Positions 45,301 through 55,881 are shown, numbered from the stretch's first letter. The stretch: 64,000 nt of DNA from Aporrectodea caliginosa (GCA_020284085.1 JACEVL010000019.1:1334001-1398000), one strand, 5' to 3'. The notes: generated by a model not told the origin, from the sequence alone. Translations and numbers: made by a program.

Positions 45301-48300
45301 TGTTAGGGACCACGAAGAAGTTGTGCAAAGTCCAGATTAAAATAGCGAGCCTTGACTGTGTTGTAAATTAATGTAGCAAGTTGGGTTTTTGTGGTAGATA
45401 ATTCCAAATACAAGGATCACAGCAGCTGAAAGAATATTATCGTACAATTGTCCTTAACCTAAGTTCTAGTAACAAGTCAGTTTAAGAAGAACGCAACAGT
45501 CTAGGAGAATGATATGAACTTAGTAACATGCTATACTCCTCTGCCTTCTCTTTCTCAGCTTCTCTGCTTCCTTTCTCTGGTCTCAGGCAACTCAAATCTC
45601 CACTGGCCATCTCTGGACAATCCTCTGACACGATGCAGTGCTCCTGAATACGCTAGTGCCCCGTGCTTAGGTCTTCGAGTAGCGCTATACAAAAGTGGAG
45701 TTTACGATGGACGGCTGGTATTCAGAACCTTAAAGGTCAAGTGCACAATCTTAAACTCAATATGCCATTCAATAATTTGGGCAGGAATGGGTTAATCTGT
45801 CTTCATCAATTCCATTTACCAAATAAACTCCCGTTTCTGCAGTGTCTTACTACAGGGGTCTCCAAAGTATGGCCCGCGGGCCACATCCATCCCGCTAAGG
45901 CCTTTAATCTGGCCCGCAGAACTTTCCGTGAAGAAACAAACTAAATTGGGAAAATTTAAAATTTTAACGCCGCTGTACTCTGACATGCATATTGCCAAAA
46001 TCCATGTCGCTGTTTGTAGATATAGGACACTAATCAGGACTACGAGAAACCATCTTAATTGTTATTGATATCTGCATTGAAATTCTGCACTGCATCAGAC
46101 CTCAAGAATAAATAGTCTGTTTAAAGTTCGTCGCGGTTTTTTCTTCGGAGTTTTGGCCCGTGGAGCTTTAGAAAGTCAGCAATTGGCCCCCCAGTGAAAA
46201 CTTTGGAGACCCCTATCCACTATGCATACTGAAACCCAGGTTTTGAAATTCAGATGACCTTTGTTAAGCTTGGAAACAGCTCTATTTAATATAGGAGAAC
46301 AACCAAATTCATCACTGAAAAATGAGACAGCAAAATATTTTATTTCAAAATTTTACAATAACCCACAGAACTGACTGAAACCAAAGTCAGTTTAAATCAA
46401 AGACATTTGGAGAAACTAAATAAGACAAAGCCAACCTCACCTGTTGCTTCAGTTTCACTATGTCGGTCATCTTTACAGAGAACAATGAAGTCCACAACTT
46501 TAGACGTGAAATCGAGTACAACATGTGCGTCACCATGCATCACTGTTATGGTGTATCGATCACCATAGCTTGCACGTGGCATGCCCCCACTGAATACGAT
46601 AAAAGGATCACTGGAATGAATAAACAGACAGAATTCAGAGGAAGAGGCTTGCAAATAGAAGTGTATCATACAATTCAGTTAAACAAAGGACATCTAACAG
46701 CTTCCACAGATGTCCCACCTGCAAACCAACACACTAGGAACAGTGGAACACCCTAAAATTTGTTAAAGTAATCTAAACTTAACTGTTGCTAGGATTTTCC
46801 TTCCTGTGTTAGGCCCATCCTCCTGGAATAAGTTGCCTAACAACCTGTAACATGACCTCCTCAGCCTCTCTTTGCCTCTTTTCCGCAAACTCTTGAAACC
46901 ATTTTGTTTAATCGTGGTTTTATTGTGTTAGGTCGCGAGCACCTTTAATGAGTCTCTCTTGAAGTGGCGCCATATAAATCTGCAATTACGATTATGATCG
47001 TTTAAAAAGCAACTGCCGAAAAGTTTAGAAGTCAGTAACAAAGAAGTGCAAATCTTTACAGCCATCAGACAACAAGCTACAATACCTCTGCAAGCAAAAC
47101 AGATTTGATGAAAAACAAGCACAACAGTTAACTCACTCATTGGTTGTCTTCCAGAGAATTTTTGTAATTGATTTGCATGGAAATGGACCTACAATCAGAA
47201 AGAGACAAGACTTCAGTGCTGTACAGGGCATTTGCCTGCATACTAGAAGCAATGAGCACACTAGTTCACATACTTTTATTGAAACCCTTCTGAAGCACAG
47301 TTTGATGCCAAAGAACTGTAAACCTGAGGAACAATGTATATGTACCAGGACACTTAATATAGTCAATGTTTAAGTACCTTACGAAAGCACTATACCTAAA
47401 TTACCTATGACTGTTGACTACCTAACAGATCTAAGCAAGTGCGTTTTAAGTCAATTAACAAATGCTTACTGACAAGACCACAGTAATCCAACAATAGGAC
47501 ACCTTTTGTAACCAAACAGTTACAGAATACCAAATCTAACCTAATGACTTGCATGGTACAAATAGCATATAAGCATTGGCAATGTTCATTCCGTAGTTTG
47601 GCTGAATTCATTATCTCTAACGTCATACAATAACTTGCAGTGGCATGCAACAGTCTTTCCATATACGGTTTTGCCTGACAGTAAGTAATCAGTTTACAGT
47701 CTAAACACATATGTAATATGTACATAAGGTGTAAATATCAACTGGACCTTACCATATGGAGCAGTGGCTGGTTCCTTTGGCATACTAGAATCTGCTGTGT
47801 TCCAAACAATGTAGCTACCATCAGCATGTGATGACACGAATTCATCTCCTCTTACAAACGTCAGATATTCTAAAGTCTAAAATACGGAAAAGATACCGTA
47901 ACGTATCATAAATACTAATTTATTTACTATACTAAATGCGCGATGATGGGCAAATGACATAAGTGAAGTCATCAGAACCATATGATAATAATAGAACAAG
48001 TGCTACTGAAACTACACTAAAAACCTCAGAATCTGCTTATTATATTTTCCAATATTAGTCTATGTTCTATAATGCATCAACAGTGTGTCAACGGCCCCGG
48101 GCCTTGCTGTGAAACCCGTCCGAATCAGCAATTTTAAGTAAATTTTAAAAGCTTAAATACAGACTTTCAGTCGCGTAAAACGCTGTGGATTTGAAGAAGC
48201 TACAGTCATCGGCGCGGGGGTAGTTAACTAGGGCTGTCAACGGGCCCCTGCACAAGGGTCAAGCCCGGGCCTAACAATACCCGAAAACCCATCCAAAGAA

Positions 48301-51300
48301 GCATAATAACGGTATGCAGGTGTAGTTTTAAAACCTGTCGCGTGGGAAGCTGTGAATCATGAATGAGCAAGCTAAAGTGGCCGATTAGTCATCAGCGGAG
48401 GGCGGTTCTGCCAATCATAAGACAAGCCATGGGCTCCTATTTAATAAGGGTTTTTGCAAGGACAACCATGGGACGCGCAAGCCAATGATGACCAACTTTG
48501 AATTAGGTCTTAGTGCAATGACCGCTTATATATATATATATATATATATATATAGATATATATATCCTACGTTATGAAGCGGTTATATAAACTTTACAGC
48601 TGGTCCTAGGTTTGGCTTTCCTGTTTTACCAATTACCCGGGCCACGTTTTTCAACATTTTGACAGCCCTAATGTCTTATTGAATTCACTTCAACAGATGT
48701 CTGTGGTAAAAATCAATTTGTAACTTATCACAATTCCAGTATAAAATAGAATGATATTACAGACCTGCATCGAATTAAACGTTCTGGCCAAAATGTTTTC
48801 ATCAAGGTTCCATAAAACAATCAGTCCATGACTATAACCTATCAAGACCTGCAAAACAGAGCATAACATTGTTAATAACAGACTCGCAGTTTGCAGATAC
48901 GATAGACTTAAATAGCGTCATTCGAAAAACAAAGTGTCGTTTATGTTCAGGCTCCTTAACCACGTATAAACTGAACACAGCTAACAGCCCCGATCATTTA
49001 TCAAACATGTTACTCATGTATAAATCACAAATACCACTGTAATCTGTTATCTGTTTGACAATTCAGTGAGTCTTTTATGTAAAATGAATATTCATTAGTG
49101 TTGTTTCAAATGAATAAATAAAACTTTTAACAGTACAGTGTACATTGGAATCCATTATTTTGTGTATTTCACTGTTCAATGGCATCAGTTCAAGTAACTT
49201 TATAACTCTTAACAATAATATGCCTAACTTATTACTAATCTAGCAGTTGCATAAATTTAATCATTTCATTAAGTGAACAATGACCAGTGAGCGACCAACT
49301 GATAATAGTACATGCAGTGCATAATAACATGCAACTATTTTATTGTTTTCAGTGTTGGCTTGCAGATAGTACATCTGTATTCAGTTACGGACTGACCCCT
49401 CAGAATGGACTCGGGGTACCACTCAGAATGGACTCAGGGTACCCAGACCACATTTTATTAACATTTTGACACCCCTAAGTACAAACTGTGATCATATTAC
49501 CTCAGCCTATTCTTATTTACTGCTTTGAAGTGATACATATATCTTGCATACCTGGGGGGTCGTTATCAAATAGGTCTTTGTTCAACTAACAATTAAGAAA
49601 TAGACCAAGATTAACAGGGTCACAGAACACTGGCTGGATTTGTTTTCAAATGCCTGATTAGCAATGAATCGGAGTGGAAGGTATGTTACAGTGTGTCAAG
49701 TATCTGTCACCTATCTTCATGAATACCTTTGTTCTATCTCGGGGATGCTGGCAGATGCATTCAGTGGCTCCTGGACCAGATTTGAAGTCTTCACCATCTA
49801 CAGTCTGGTCATTTGAACTAAAATGACAATAAAACATAAGACAATAGGCAAACAGAATGACAGTCATATCACCAATACAAACAGAGCCATTCTCTACACC
49901 ACAAATGGTTCTGTGTGGTTCCACAAGCAATCTTAATTAATTTGTACCTATAAAGTTAGCCTGTATAGATGAAAAAGATTAAGAAGAGCCAAGACATTCT
50001 ACATGACAGTGATCCAGTGTAGCATTCAACTCAGCGGAGTGCCAAAGACATCATGGTTTGCAATACCCTGGTTGTAATGCCCAGTTCAAATCCACTGTGA
50101 ATTGTTGGACAATGATCTTGTAATATTGCAAGAATGTAAGCCACAAATAGGAAATGAATTACTGTAGTGTATGTAAAATTTGCAATGTCTCTTCAAGACT
50201 TTTATGTCTACTTCCCTTGTACAAGCAAGTGCTGTTCATTAAAAATGTACGCAATATTATATAAGGAAAGATGATAACTTTGAGCTGACTGTAGAGTTTC
50301 TCAGATATACTGTGTACATGCGTGTGACATAAAAATCCGGTTAAAGGGTCCAGTTTGTTCACTGATGAAGAAGTCAAAGCATCACGGAGTGACTAACAGC
50401 TTAAGGAACTGCTGGTAACCAAGTTTATGAGGCCAATTAGGTCCAATTGGTCGCTGCTATCATTTCAAAAGAATGCTGCATAGCTGACACAACACACTGT
50501 GTAGCAAATTAATGAACATTATGACAGAGACATGATCAGCCTACAATAGTCCAAATTAGGCATGGGATGTAAGTTGTCGTATATCTCTAAAAACTAGTCA
50601 CCACATTAATAATGAACTGTTGCAATCAGGAATGCTATCAGTTAAAAACAGACGTAAAAAAGCACACAGCTTAAACTTAATGTTGTTCAAAGCTCCATAA
50701 TTCATGTTATATGTAAAGTGAAACTTTGTTAACGCATTAACCATTAACCCACAAGTCCGATTCACTGTATACTTAAGGAAAAGTATAATAATTATGAAAT
50801 ATTAGTAAAACTAAAGAAATACAACTTCAAATAGTAAACTTAATGCAATATGGACCTCTGTGCAATGAGATCGTGAGATATAATCCGGTCTGACAGTGTG
50901 AACGTTGCAACATCAAAGAAGTGTACATTTCCTCCTTCAGTTCCCAACAGAAGATGGTTTTCATGGCTCAGTAGACAGCATGATGAAATCGTCTTTAACT
51001 TGCTGTAAGAAAAGACAAAAAAATGAAGTCTCGTAAGATCACAACTTCAAGAGTTAACTGGTGCCGGCAAAGAAAAACCCTTGTCCAGCAACACAAGGTC
51101 AGATGCCGCATTGGTTAACCCTGGTAATGCATAAGTAATTTATTTTACTCAAGGCAGAAGGATAACACATACAAAATTACAAAACGACACAAGTAAAATG
51201 ACAATTTTAAAAGAAAACTGAAGCTCTCCATTGGAGACATAAGTTCTATTGATAAACAATAAGATCTATTAAATCAACAGTGTAGATAAAACTCTCACAG

Positions 51301-54300
51301 GTATAACAAAAATATTACAGTTACTTCTAGCACAAGTGGCCAAAATCATCTGTTTCATTTTTGCCAGCACTACATCGACTCATATCTAACACCACCAACA
51401 ACAAATTTTGAATCTAGTCCAAAAGTCTAACTCTAACTGAAATTTGTCAGTTCCACCACACCAAGAACTGGAGCACAAATCATCTACTTCAATAATGAGC
51501 CAACTGAGACGTGAGACCAGTAATGGTCTTTTTGGAACTTCCCAAAATGGCAATAAGCGTCATTAGCACTCACTGAAAATCATGATCGTAGGATAAAATC
51601 ATGATTGTAGGATGAATCATGAATGCAGGATGAAATCTTGATGGTAGGATGAGATCATGATCGTAGAATGAAATCATGATCGTAGGATAAAATCATGATT
51701 GTAGGATGAATCATGATCGTAGGATAAAATCATGATTGTAGGATGAATCATGAATGCAGGATGAAATCTTGATGGTAGGATGAGATCATGATCGTAGAAT
51801 GAAATCATGATCGTAGGATAAAATCATGATTGTAGGATGAATCATGATCGTAGGATAAAATCATGATTGTAGGATGAATCATGAATGCAGGATGAAATCT
51901 TGATGGTAGGATGAGATCATGATCGTAGAATGAAATCATGATCGTAGGATGAAATCATGATCATAGGCTTGTAGTTGAATACCTGGTTTCTGTGGTAAAT
52001 GACTTCTTTCTTTCCAAGAAGGAATGCTTTTCCTTCGTTAAAGACAACTCCCAGAGATGCAGCGAATTATCACTGCAAATCGTCACTAGCTTGCTCTGCA
52101 TCAACACACATCTCTTTTTATACCATTTACCCATTCATCTATGTTCGTACATTTTATAGCAGTGCAGTGCAATGAAAATCATAAAAAAAGATCATAAATG
52201 TAAACTCCAAATTTCTTAAGTGCTACTTGAAAGCTAAGTGCTTTGCTGCCATGGCAGCACTAATGGTGGTGCCTTCTTGGCACCGCTCCTGTCTAATCGA
52301 TCTTTGCCGACCAGTCTCTGATACGATCCTCAACAGGGGTCACCTTATGGTCCTCCAGGCCCACTCCTCAATTAGCCAGTGCTAGGCCTTCTCAATTGTT
52401 GGACCCTCCATTTGGAAATGACTCCTGTTGAAAATGCGCCTGCTGCCCAGGAGCAATACAGCTGTGTTTTACAAGTTGCTAAGTCTAATCTCTATTACCA
52501 TGGCTGGATTGGGAGTGCCTCTGAGTAGGTTTCTTGAGGGTGGTGCTTTATTAATAAATTCTTGCAATGAATGAACGAATAAATGAATGAAAGTGCAGGG
52601 CACCAGCTTATTCACCAGCACCATCATATCAGAGGAGTTGTCCGGAGATATCCAGTGGAGGTTCGAGTACACCTGCCAGAGAGAGGAAGCATAGGAGCTG
52701 ATAAGGCAGGTTTCATGGAGGAGAGAAGCTTGGAAGGCTGAGGACTGGATGGAATAGGGTAGGAATTTCTGAAGAGACTGGAATTAAATTTGGAGTGGAG
52801 TCTGCACTGCAGCAGGGCTTGTTAATGCTATCACTATGAAGTGACTGCAGCTAAATTATTCCGTGGCTTCAGAACCATCTACCTATATGCATCAGGTCAT
52901 TTATGCTGCATGTTTACAAATCCCTCAAAATTCACTTCTACCTTGATGAAGTTCCAAAAAAGCATGAATAATTTGTTTTATTAAAACAACCTAATTTTAT
53001 CCATTACAATCAACATGGCTAAAGCTTAGATAATATAATTAACTGAGGTCATTTGGTAATTTACAACAGAATCAGTGGCTAGATAAGACTGATAATAACA
53101 GTATTGAAAGATCAGTACTTAATTTAGTTCAAACCCTTACTCAATATTGAAACAGTAGAATGCATAGATAGCTACGGAAAATTGATGATAATTAATGGTA
53201 GCATCAAAAATTGCTTGAGGCTGGCCATAAAAGAAATCATGACATCAAACTTAGTCAATACAGAGAACATAAAACATGTCAAAATTGGTTGACTATACAC
53301 ATTTACACAAACTTTTTCCAAAATCTGTACACAATGTCTGGTGGTAAGTAGATACAAATGTGGCTAGAATGCACCCAGAAATAACATTTCTGGCTTTGAA
53401 GCGTAGTTACCATAGTTACCTTTATCGGCAGCAAAACACCATGGTGACCAATATATATATTTATCAGCAAAGTTTTGGTCATAGCCCACAATAGTTGCGT
53501 CTCAATTGCCAACATACATTTAGTCCTACATAATTATATCCATAGCATTCTAGTCTCACTAGTAGAATTCAGGTTCATCAAATATGATAAATGCATCCAT
53601 TAATAATAGTGAAGTTTATGGTTGGGTAGTGTGTGTAACCAACACCTACCTGTCGAGGTACAAAGATAATGTGCCCCACAGCTACATCACCCTTGTGTTG
53701 GCCTTGTAAGCAAACGCCAGGCTGGCCATATCTGTATGGATATTGTCAAGTAAACCTCAGACAGTATTAAAACTCCGAAGAGAATCGGCAACTGCCTTCT
53801 CAATCAGGGCTATGCATAGTAAACATTTTCTAAAATATTCCATTTAATTCATAGAACAGCTTAAGGTGCTTGTCTAAAACCCATTTAGTAGCATATAATA
53901 TAATCTAATCTAATAACTGATACCTACTAATAATACAAAAGGACAAATAATAGCAAAATACCCATACAAAAATACGTCACGCCCAGGGGAGGGGGTTTAA
54001 GAAAGTGTGACAGTTTGTGACAGGGGGAGCGGAAAGTGGGGGTCAGGCCATGTGTGAGTCACACATTTATTTTTTTAAATTTGATTTATAATTTATTTTT
54101 TATTTTTTAGTAAATTTCATAGCTTTAAAAATAATTTTCAAAAATTTTCTGAAACATTTTAATTAGTTTTATGTCCTGAAATGCATATCTCCTGAATGTG
54201 TTTTTCACGATTAGGCAAGCGCTAGTAATAATGCTGTTGCGAAGCCTTGTTTATGTATTAGCCTTGCTTTCGGAAAGTTGTCCGAGTTTTGTGACAGTTT

Positions 54301-55881
54301 GTGACAGAAGGGAGGGGGGGTAAAAATGGTCAAAAATAGCGTGACGTACTTTATGGACGGCCCCTAAGCATAAAAACTGTTCTCACATTAACAGCAAAGG
54401 AAGGAATTCCAATTTTCTAAGCACATTCTGAGATGCGTAGAAAATGAGCAGACAATCAATTCAGCAACTGAACAACAGTTGGCTCTGGAATGTAAGACAT
54501 CACAATGACCTCAAAATAGGAAATGATGACTTTGGCTGTAATGCTGAATTAATATAATAATATTCATTTATTAATTCAAACTGACAAGTATGCAATAAGA
54601 TTACATGATATAGTAGTAACAGATGATAACAAGTTTAATAGGAATTAAATTTAACTGTATGGCAGCCTGCAAGGCACCAATCTATCCTACTGCTTATTTT
54701 ACAGTTCACCCTAGGGAGTGGAAGGCTGAGCCAACCTTATGGGGCTAACGGGTATTGAACCCGTGTCCTTCTGATCTTCGTACTAGCGTGTTACCATTCT
54801 ACCATCTCCCCGCCACAACACAACACAGTTCTACACATGTCACGAATATTACTGGAGAAATGTCTGTCACAAGATTTAAAAAGTAAACCTCAAAATTATG
54901 TACCAAGAAAAATCACAAAGAAGGATACAGTTTCAAAGCACCCGATTTCGTTCCAATTGCCAAAAGGTCCAGATAAGGATCGTGTGCAACGGTGCTTGGC
55001 TTGCTTGGAAAACCAAACCCAGAGAACTGCAACGAAACAACATAAAACTAACGCCCACATAGCACTTATAATTACAAGCCCAAGCAAAATGCCAAGTCAT
55101 CCCAGCACTGCATAGATTTTTAATTCCAATTATTATCTTCTAAGCTGTCTGTCATCCACTAGCCTGCAATTTAATTTTTCTTTGTAATCTACTACAAATG
55201 TTTTTGTAGTGCATGGTACGCTATGATATCTGTTGGTTTATTATACACCTCTATTATTATCATTTCGCAGAAGTACATTTCTTGGGTTCACTGATTTTTC
55301 TGCCAGGGTGCAAATACAATTTCACTAAAACCCAACAACGACACAATTGAACTTGACAGTTCTTGAAAGCATAGATCAGGTTTGTAGAACCATTTGATTA
55401 TCAGAAGTCAGTACTGGCAGCATACCAACCGCTAGATTACCGTGTCCTGGGTGTAACATAGTTCAACAGATGCTTAAAAAGTGAACAAAAGCACTGATGT
55501 GACCAGCATTCCATTAAGCTGAAAATTCAGTGCACGAGTTCCTGAACTAGCTGAGCAGAAAGATTTTTCAGATTTACTTAGATTGACCATTTTGTAGTAT
55601 ACAGTCTACAGAGCCAGAACACTGCTGGAAGGCCCTGCAGCAGCTGTGCATAAATTCAATGCTGAATGAGTCCTAAGCACTCAAGCACCTCTGAATAGAG
55701 TTTCTAGGGAAGCTGCATAAATTTAACTACACTCTAATACTGTCCACACAAAAACCACTCTGTCGCCATGACAGCCACTCACCTGGCTGTATTCATAGAG
55801 GTCCTCCTGCAGATTTTTACGAGCATCGCTTTCTCGTGATTCACTTCTTCTCAGCTTCAGTCGTCTTAGCATGGAATCCAT
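33293..55881 (-). CDS. LLGL: Lethal(2) giant larvae homolog (LLGL), 24 visible exons
   Basis: LLGL is a WD40-repeat scaffold of the Scribble polarity module that acts at the cell cortex, is phosphorylated by atypical PKC and binds Par-6/aPKC and syntaxins (family knowledge). Exons run from 55881 down to 33293 with GT-AG junctions whose phases agree. They translate to the LLGL order: N-terminal basic start, WD repeats (SLHLWEL, S-H-A-D-G-S-Y-I-V-W-N, IVFSGGMPRASYGDR), the L-L-L-T-G-H-E-D-G-S-V-N-F-W block, IGTAYGVGLFDYARYKTVF, the basic serine hinge KSFQKMVRQSLRRLRGRS, then T-S-V-V-R-C-L-H-F-A, APDMTGSHYVVICS and GMGFFLCSPSELEKFSLSAR. Visible coding length is 3349 bases including the stop (about 1,116 codons); vertebrate LLGL proteins have slightly over 1,000 residues. 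One exon of 3n+2 bases, encoding the first WD blade, is missing between exons 1 and 2. The last two large exons are poorly conserved, and the exact C-terminus is uncertain. Confidence 0.93.
33420..34205. repeat. interspersed repeat in the last LLGL intron
   Basis: Begins with TACCCGGCGTTCGCCCGGGT and ends with ACATACATACATACGGAAGG and TTATAATATTAGAT, start and end signatures shared by widespread invertebrate interspersed repeats of uncertain class. The internal minus frame 33419-33646 is not a recognised protein. Confidence 0.45.
34306..34486. mobile_element. MITE, 181 bp, in LLGL intron
   Basis: The left end TTTGAGTGCATATCCTGG(TACAA) and the right end complement TTTGAGTGCATATCATGG(TACAA) differ at one position over about 23 bases. 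Noncoding. Confidence 0.75.
34487..35231 (-). other. intron; one unassigned open stretch
   Basis: Intron between LLGL exons 23 and 24. At about 34831-34943 the minus strand has an open, codon-like stretch (HLENDNLRSISEADFEVETR) ending in TAA. I found no acceptor that enters it in frame, so I leave it unassigned. Confidence 0.3.
35232..35401 (-). CDS. LLGL: LLGL exon 23
   Basis: Encodes RVESVTYASVITIPFTTKVV then a charged stretch ending T-D-C-V-A. Acceptor AATGTTAG, donor GCAG/GTACAG, phase 1. Low similarity to other LLGL tails; accepted for its consistent phase and good sites. Confidence 0.75.
36221..36484 (-). CDS. LLGL: LLGL exon 22
   Basis: 87 codons of Ser/Ala/Glu/Thr-rich, likely disordered C-terminal tail (D-P-E-D-R-G-H, H-A-S-Q-Q-Q-S-S-T). 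Not recognisable against other LLGL tails, but frame and splice sites (GTGCTAG, CCCAG/GTGAGA) agree with neighbours. Confidence 0.8.
37219..37446 (-). CDS. LLGL: LLGL exon 21
   Basis: Encodes GCVFTPNGMGFFLCSPSELE and K-F-S-L-S-A-R, the last strongly conserved block, then a variable acidic stretch. Donor CTACA/GTATGA is weak, but the phase fits exon 22. Confidence 0.92.
37954..38074 (-). CDS. LLGL: LLGL exon 20
   Basis: Encodes ISLTTDGEMCVFTIPQLRHQ (family: L-A-C-L-T-N-L-G-D-V-H-V-F-S-V-P-x-L-R). Donor CTAG/GTTAGT, phase 2. Confidence 0.92.
38555..38663 (-). CDS. LLGL: LLGL exon 19
   Basis: Encodes VFSLPSLKPYHKFKLGTQK and S-N-I-A-Y-A-S-F (family: V-F-x-L-P-K-V-x-x-K-x-K-F-K-L). Donor AAAAG/GTAAGA, phase 1. 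Confidence 0.93.
39326..39492 (-). CDS. LLGL: LLGL exon 18
   Basis: Encodes KEIRLRHGAPVVSIQVLD and APDMTGSHYVVICSQQQLK, strongly conserved across LLGL. Acceptor TTTTGTAG, donor TAAG/GTCTTT, phase 0. Confidence 0.95.
40085..40201 (-). CDS. LLGL: LLGL exon 17
   Basis: Encodes SLWMGTNHGSVSIYQLIVP (family: M-W-A-G-T-N-S-G-S-V). Acceptor TTTAACAG, donor CTGG/GTAATA, phase 1. Confidence 0.94.
40366..40535 (-). CDS. LLGL: LLGL exon 16
   Basis: A serine/threonine-rich linker, then TSVVRCLHFAQIFLQN (family: S-G-V-V-R-C-L-Y-F-A-D-T-F-L). Donor AAACA/GTAAAT, phase 1. Confidence 0.93.
40860..41245. repeat. polypurine tract in LLGL intron
   Basis: Almost 400 bases that are overwhelmingly A and G on the plus strand (GGAAGGGAGGAAGGCAGC and similar). 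The long minus-strand frames through it (40676-41275, 40920-41267) are Ser/Leu/Pro-rich artefacts of this composition. Confidence 0.85.
41325..41490 (-). CDS. LLGL: LLGL exon 15, aPKC-target hinge
   Basis: Encodes LSRRKSFQKMVRQSLRRLRG then an acidic tail ending S-V-V-Q-P-D. In fly and human LLGL the hinge has serines at spacing 0, +4, +8 that are phosphorylated by aPKC; here positions 0 and +8 are serine and +4 is methionine. The basic residues that bind membrane phospholipid are kept. Acceptor ATTCGCAG, donor ATGT/GTAGGT, phase 2. Confidence 0.93.
42039..42127 (-). CDS. LLGL: LLGL exon 14
   Basis: Encodes LSIGTAYGVGLFDYARYK then T-V-F-T-K-C-T, the motif that first identified the gene. Donor TCAG/GTAAGA, phase 1. 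Confidence 0.95.
43101..43429 (-). CDS. LLGL: LLGL exon 13
   Basis: The longest exon (329 bases). Encodes VGIFDPFTDDPRLAIQKI, VVAGTAGQIVKFQHE, F-T-W-R-G-H and F-Q-P-E-W-Q-L. Acceptor TGTTGTAG, donor AGCT/GTAAGT, phase 2. Confidence 0.95.
43882..44044 (-). CDS. LLGL: LLGL exon 12
   Basis: Encodes HEDGSVNFWDVSLDGAIRLL, Y-K-L-S-T-A and EWPPFRK. Acceptor ATTTCAG, donor AAAG/GTTCCA, phase 0. Confidence 0.95.
44514..44581 (-). CDS. LLGL: LLGL exon 11
   Basis: Encodes DWPIGGAKLLQQKNNKRDLL and then L-T-G, matching W-P-I-T-G-G ... G-L-L-L-T-G. Acceptor ATTGCAG, donor CAGG/GTTTGT, phase 2. The preceding and following introns are short. Confidence 0.9.
44900..45117 (-). CDS. LLGL: LLGL exon 10
   Basis: Encodes ILAEEELVAVDVTSNGWP and PYLVSLHCSVITCIDHVS (family: L-x-E-E-E-L-V-V-x-D-L ... 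P-Y-L-x-x-L-H-x-S-x-I-T-C). Donor ACACGG/GTTTGT, phase 0. Confidence 0.94.
45853..46215. mobile_element. hAT-like MITE, 363 bp, in LLGL intron
   Basis: The left end CAGGGGTCTCCAAAGT and the right end ACTTTGGAGACCCCTA are inverted. The GGCCCGCGGGCC word next to the left end, and GGCCC words near the right, are typical of Charlie-like hAT MITEs. The flanks TCTTACTA and TCCACTA could be a decayed target duplication. Confidence 0.75.
46441..46610 (-). CDS. LLGL: LLGL exon 9
   Basis: Encodes FIVFSGGMPRASYGDRYTI and VLDFTSKVVDFIVL, among the most conserved LLGL blocks. Acceptor ATTCCAG, donor ACAG/GTGAGG, phase 1. Confidence 0.95.
46790..47005 (+). mobile_element. L2/CR1-type LINE 3' end in LLGL intron
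   Basis: Plus strand: S-S-W-N-K-L-P-N-N-L (the P-x-x-W-N-x-L-P motif), a decayed stretch, then GGCGCCATATAAATCTGCAA and an ATTACGATTATGATCG tail, the classic L2/CR1 terminus. Confidence 0.65.
47137..47188 (-). CDS. LLGL: LLGL exon 8
   Basis: A 52-base exon encoding GPFPCKSITKILWKTTN (family: Y-G-P-F-P-C-K-A-I-x-K-I-L-W). Acceptor GATTGTAG, donor AATGA/GTGAGT, phase 2. Confidence 0.93.
47753..47876 (-). CDS. LLGL: LLGL exon 7
   Basis: Encodes FVSSHADGSYIVWNTADSS up to T-A-P-Y-G. Matches S-S-H-S-D-G-S-Y-x-x-W. Donor CATATG/GTAAGG, phase 1. Confidence 0.93.
48229..48670. mobile_element. terminal-inverted-repeat element in LLGL intron
   Basis: TAGGGCTGTCAA at the left and TTGACAGCCCTA at the right (one intervening T) are inverted. 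The adjacent GGGCCC/CCCGGGCC words are inverted as well. It contains a (TA)n run at about 48527-48565. A related right end (ACATTTTGACACCCCTAAG) lies alone at about 49471-49489. Confidence 0.6.
48527..48565. repeat. (TA)n microsatellite
   Basis: About 38 bases of TA dinucleotides with one GA interruption. Confidence 0.95.
48765..48848 (-). CDS. LLGL: LLGL exon 6
   Basis: Encodes VLIGYSHGLIVLWNLDEN, the family-diagnostic I-L-I-G-Y-S-R-G-L-x-V-x-W-N motif. Acceptor TTTTGCAG, donor GCAG/GTCTGT, 28 codons, phase 0. Confidence 0.93.
49727..49817 (-). CDS. LLGL: LLGL exon 5
   Basis: Encodes SGPGATECICQHPRDRTK, matching G-P-V-E-S-x-x-x-H-x-x-D-P-T-K. Acceptor CATTTTAG, donor AAAG/GTATTC, phase 0. 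Confidence 0.88.
50856..51002 (-). CDS. LLGL: LLGL exon 4
   Basis: Encodes HLLLGTEGGNVHFFDVATF, the conserved L-G-T-E-G-G/S-x-V-x-F-x-D-V block. Acceptor TTCTTACAG, donor AGAG/GTCCAT (weak), phase 2. Confidence 0.92.
51580..51966. repeat. 131-bp higher-order tandem repeat in LLGL intron
   Basis: Basic units of about 18-19 bases (ATCATGATCGTAGGATAAA and variants GATTGTAGGATGA, GAATGCAGGATGA, TTGATGGTAGGATGA) are arranged in a fixed order of seven. The order repeats with a period of 131 bases starting at 51581, 51712 and 51843. Confidence 0.9.
51983..52095 (-). CDS. LLGL: LLGL exon 3
   Basis: Encodes SKLVTICSDNSLHLWEL then a lysine-rich loop. Acceptor GATGCAG, donor CCAG/GTATTC, leaves phase 2. 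The 131-bp tandem array begins 16 bases inside the following intron. Confidence 0.9.
53650..53731 (-). CDS. LLGL: LLGL exon 2 (visible)
   Basis: Acceptor CCATACAG; one base completes the previous codon, then YGQPGVCLQGQHKGDVAVG, matching the Y-G-x-P-G-V-E-x-x-G-x-H stretch of LLGL. The entry phase is incompatible with exon 1, so an exon is missing before it. Donor CAG/GTAGGT. Confidence 0.9.
53956..54364. mobile_element. Harbinger-like element, second copy, in LLGL intron
   Basis: Inverted relative of 28608-29037. The right end GCGTGACGTACTTTATGGAC with CGGCCCC is intact and followed by TAA; the left end is decayed (CCATACAAAAATACGTCACGC). Sub-terminal GTGACAGTTTGTGACAG words and the AT-rich core are shared. 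Confidence 0.8.
54545..54815 (-). mobile_element. tRNA-derived SINE, family 2
   Basis: The minus-strand head at 54739-54815 contains an A-box-like GATGGTAGAATGGTAACACG and a B box GGTTCAATACC. The T-arm pairs (ACGGG/CCCGT), but the acceptor stem does not, so it is a SINE head rather than a tRNA gene. The body ends in an AT-rich (ATTA) tail near 54550. Unrelated in body to family 1. Confidence 0.65.

Noticed and set aside
54739..54815. tRNA gene on the minus strand
   Set aside because: The T-arm and promoter boxes are present, but the acceptor stem does not pair and there is no clear anticodon arm; it is followed by a SINE-like body and tail.
54896..55087. 63-codon minus-strand frame with a membrane-like segment as the missing LLGL exon
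   Set aside because: It has none of the LLGL first-blade residues and no suitable splice sites; the opposite strand is open as well.
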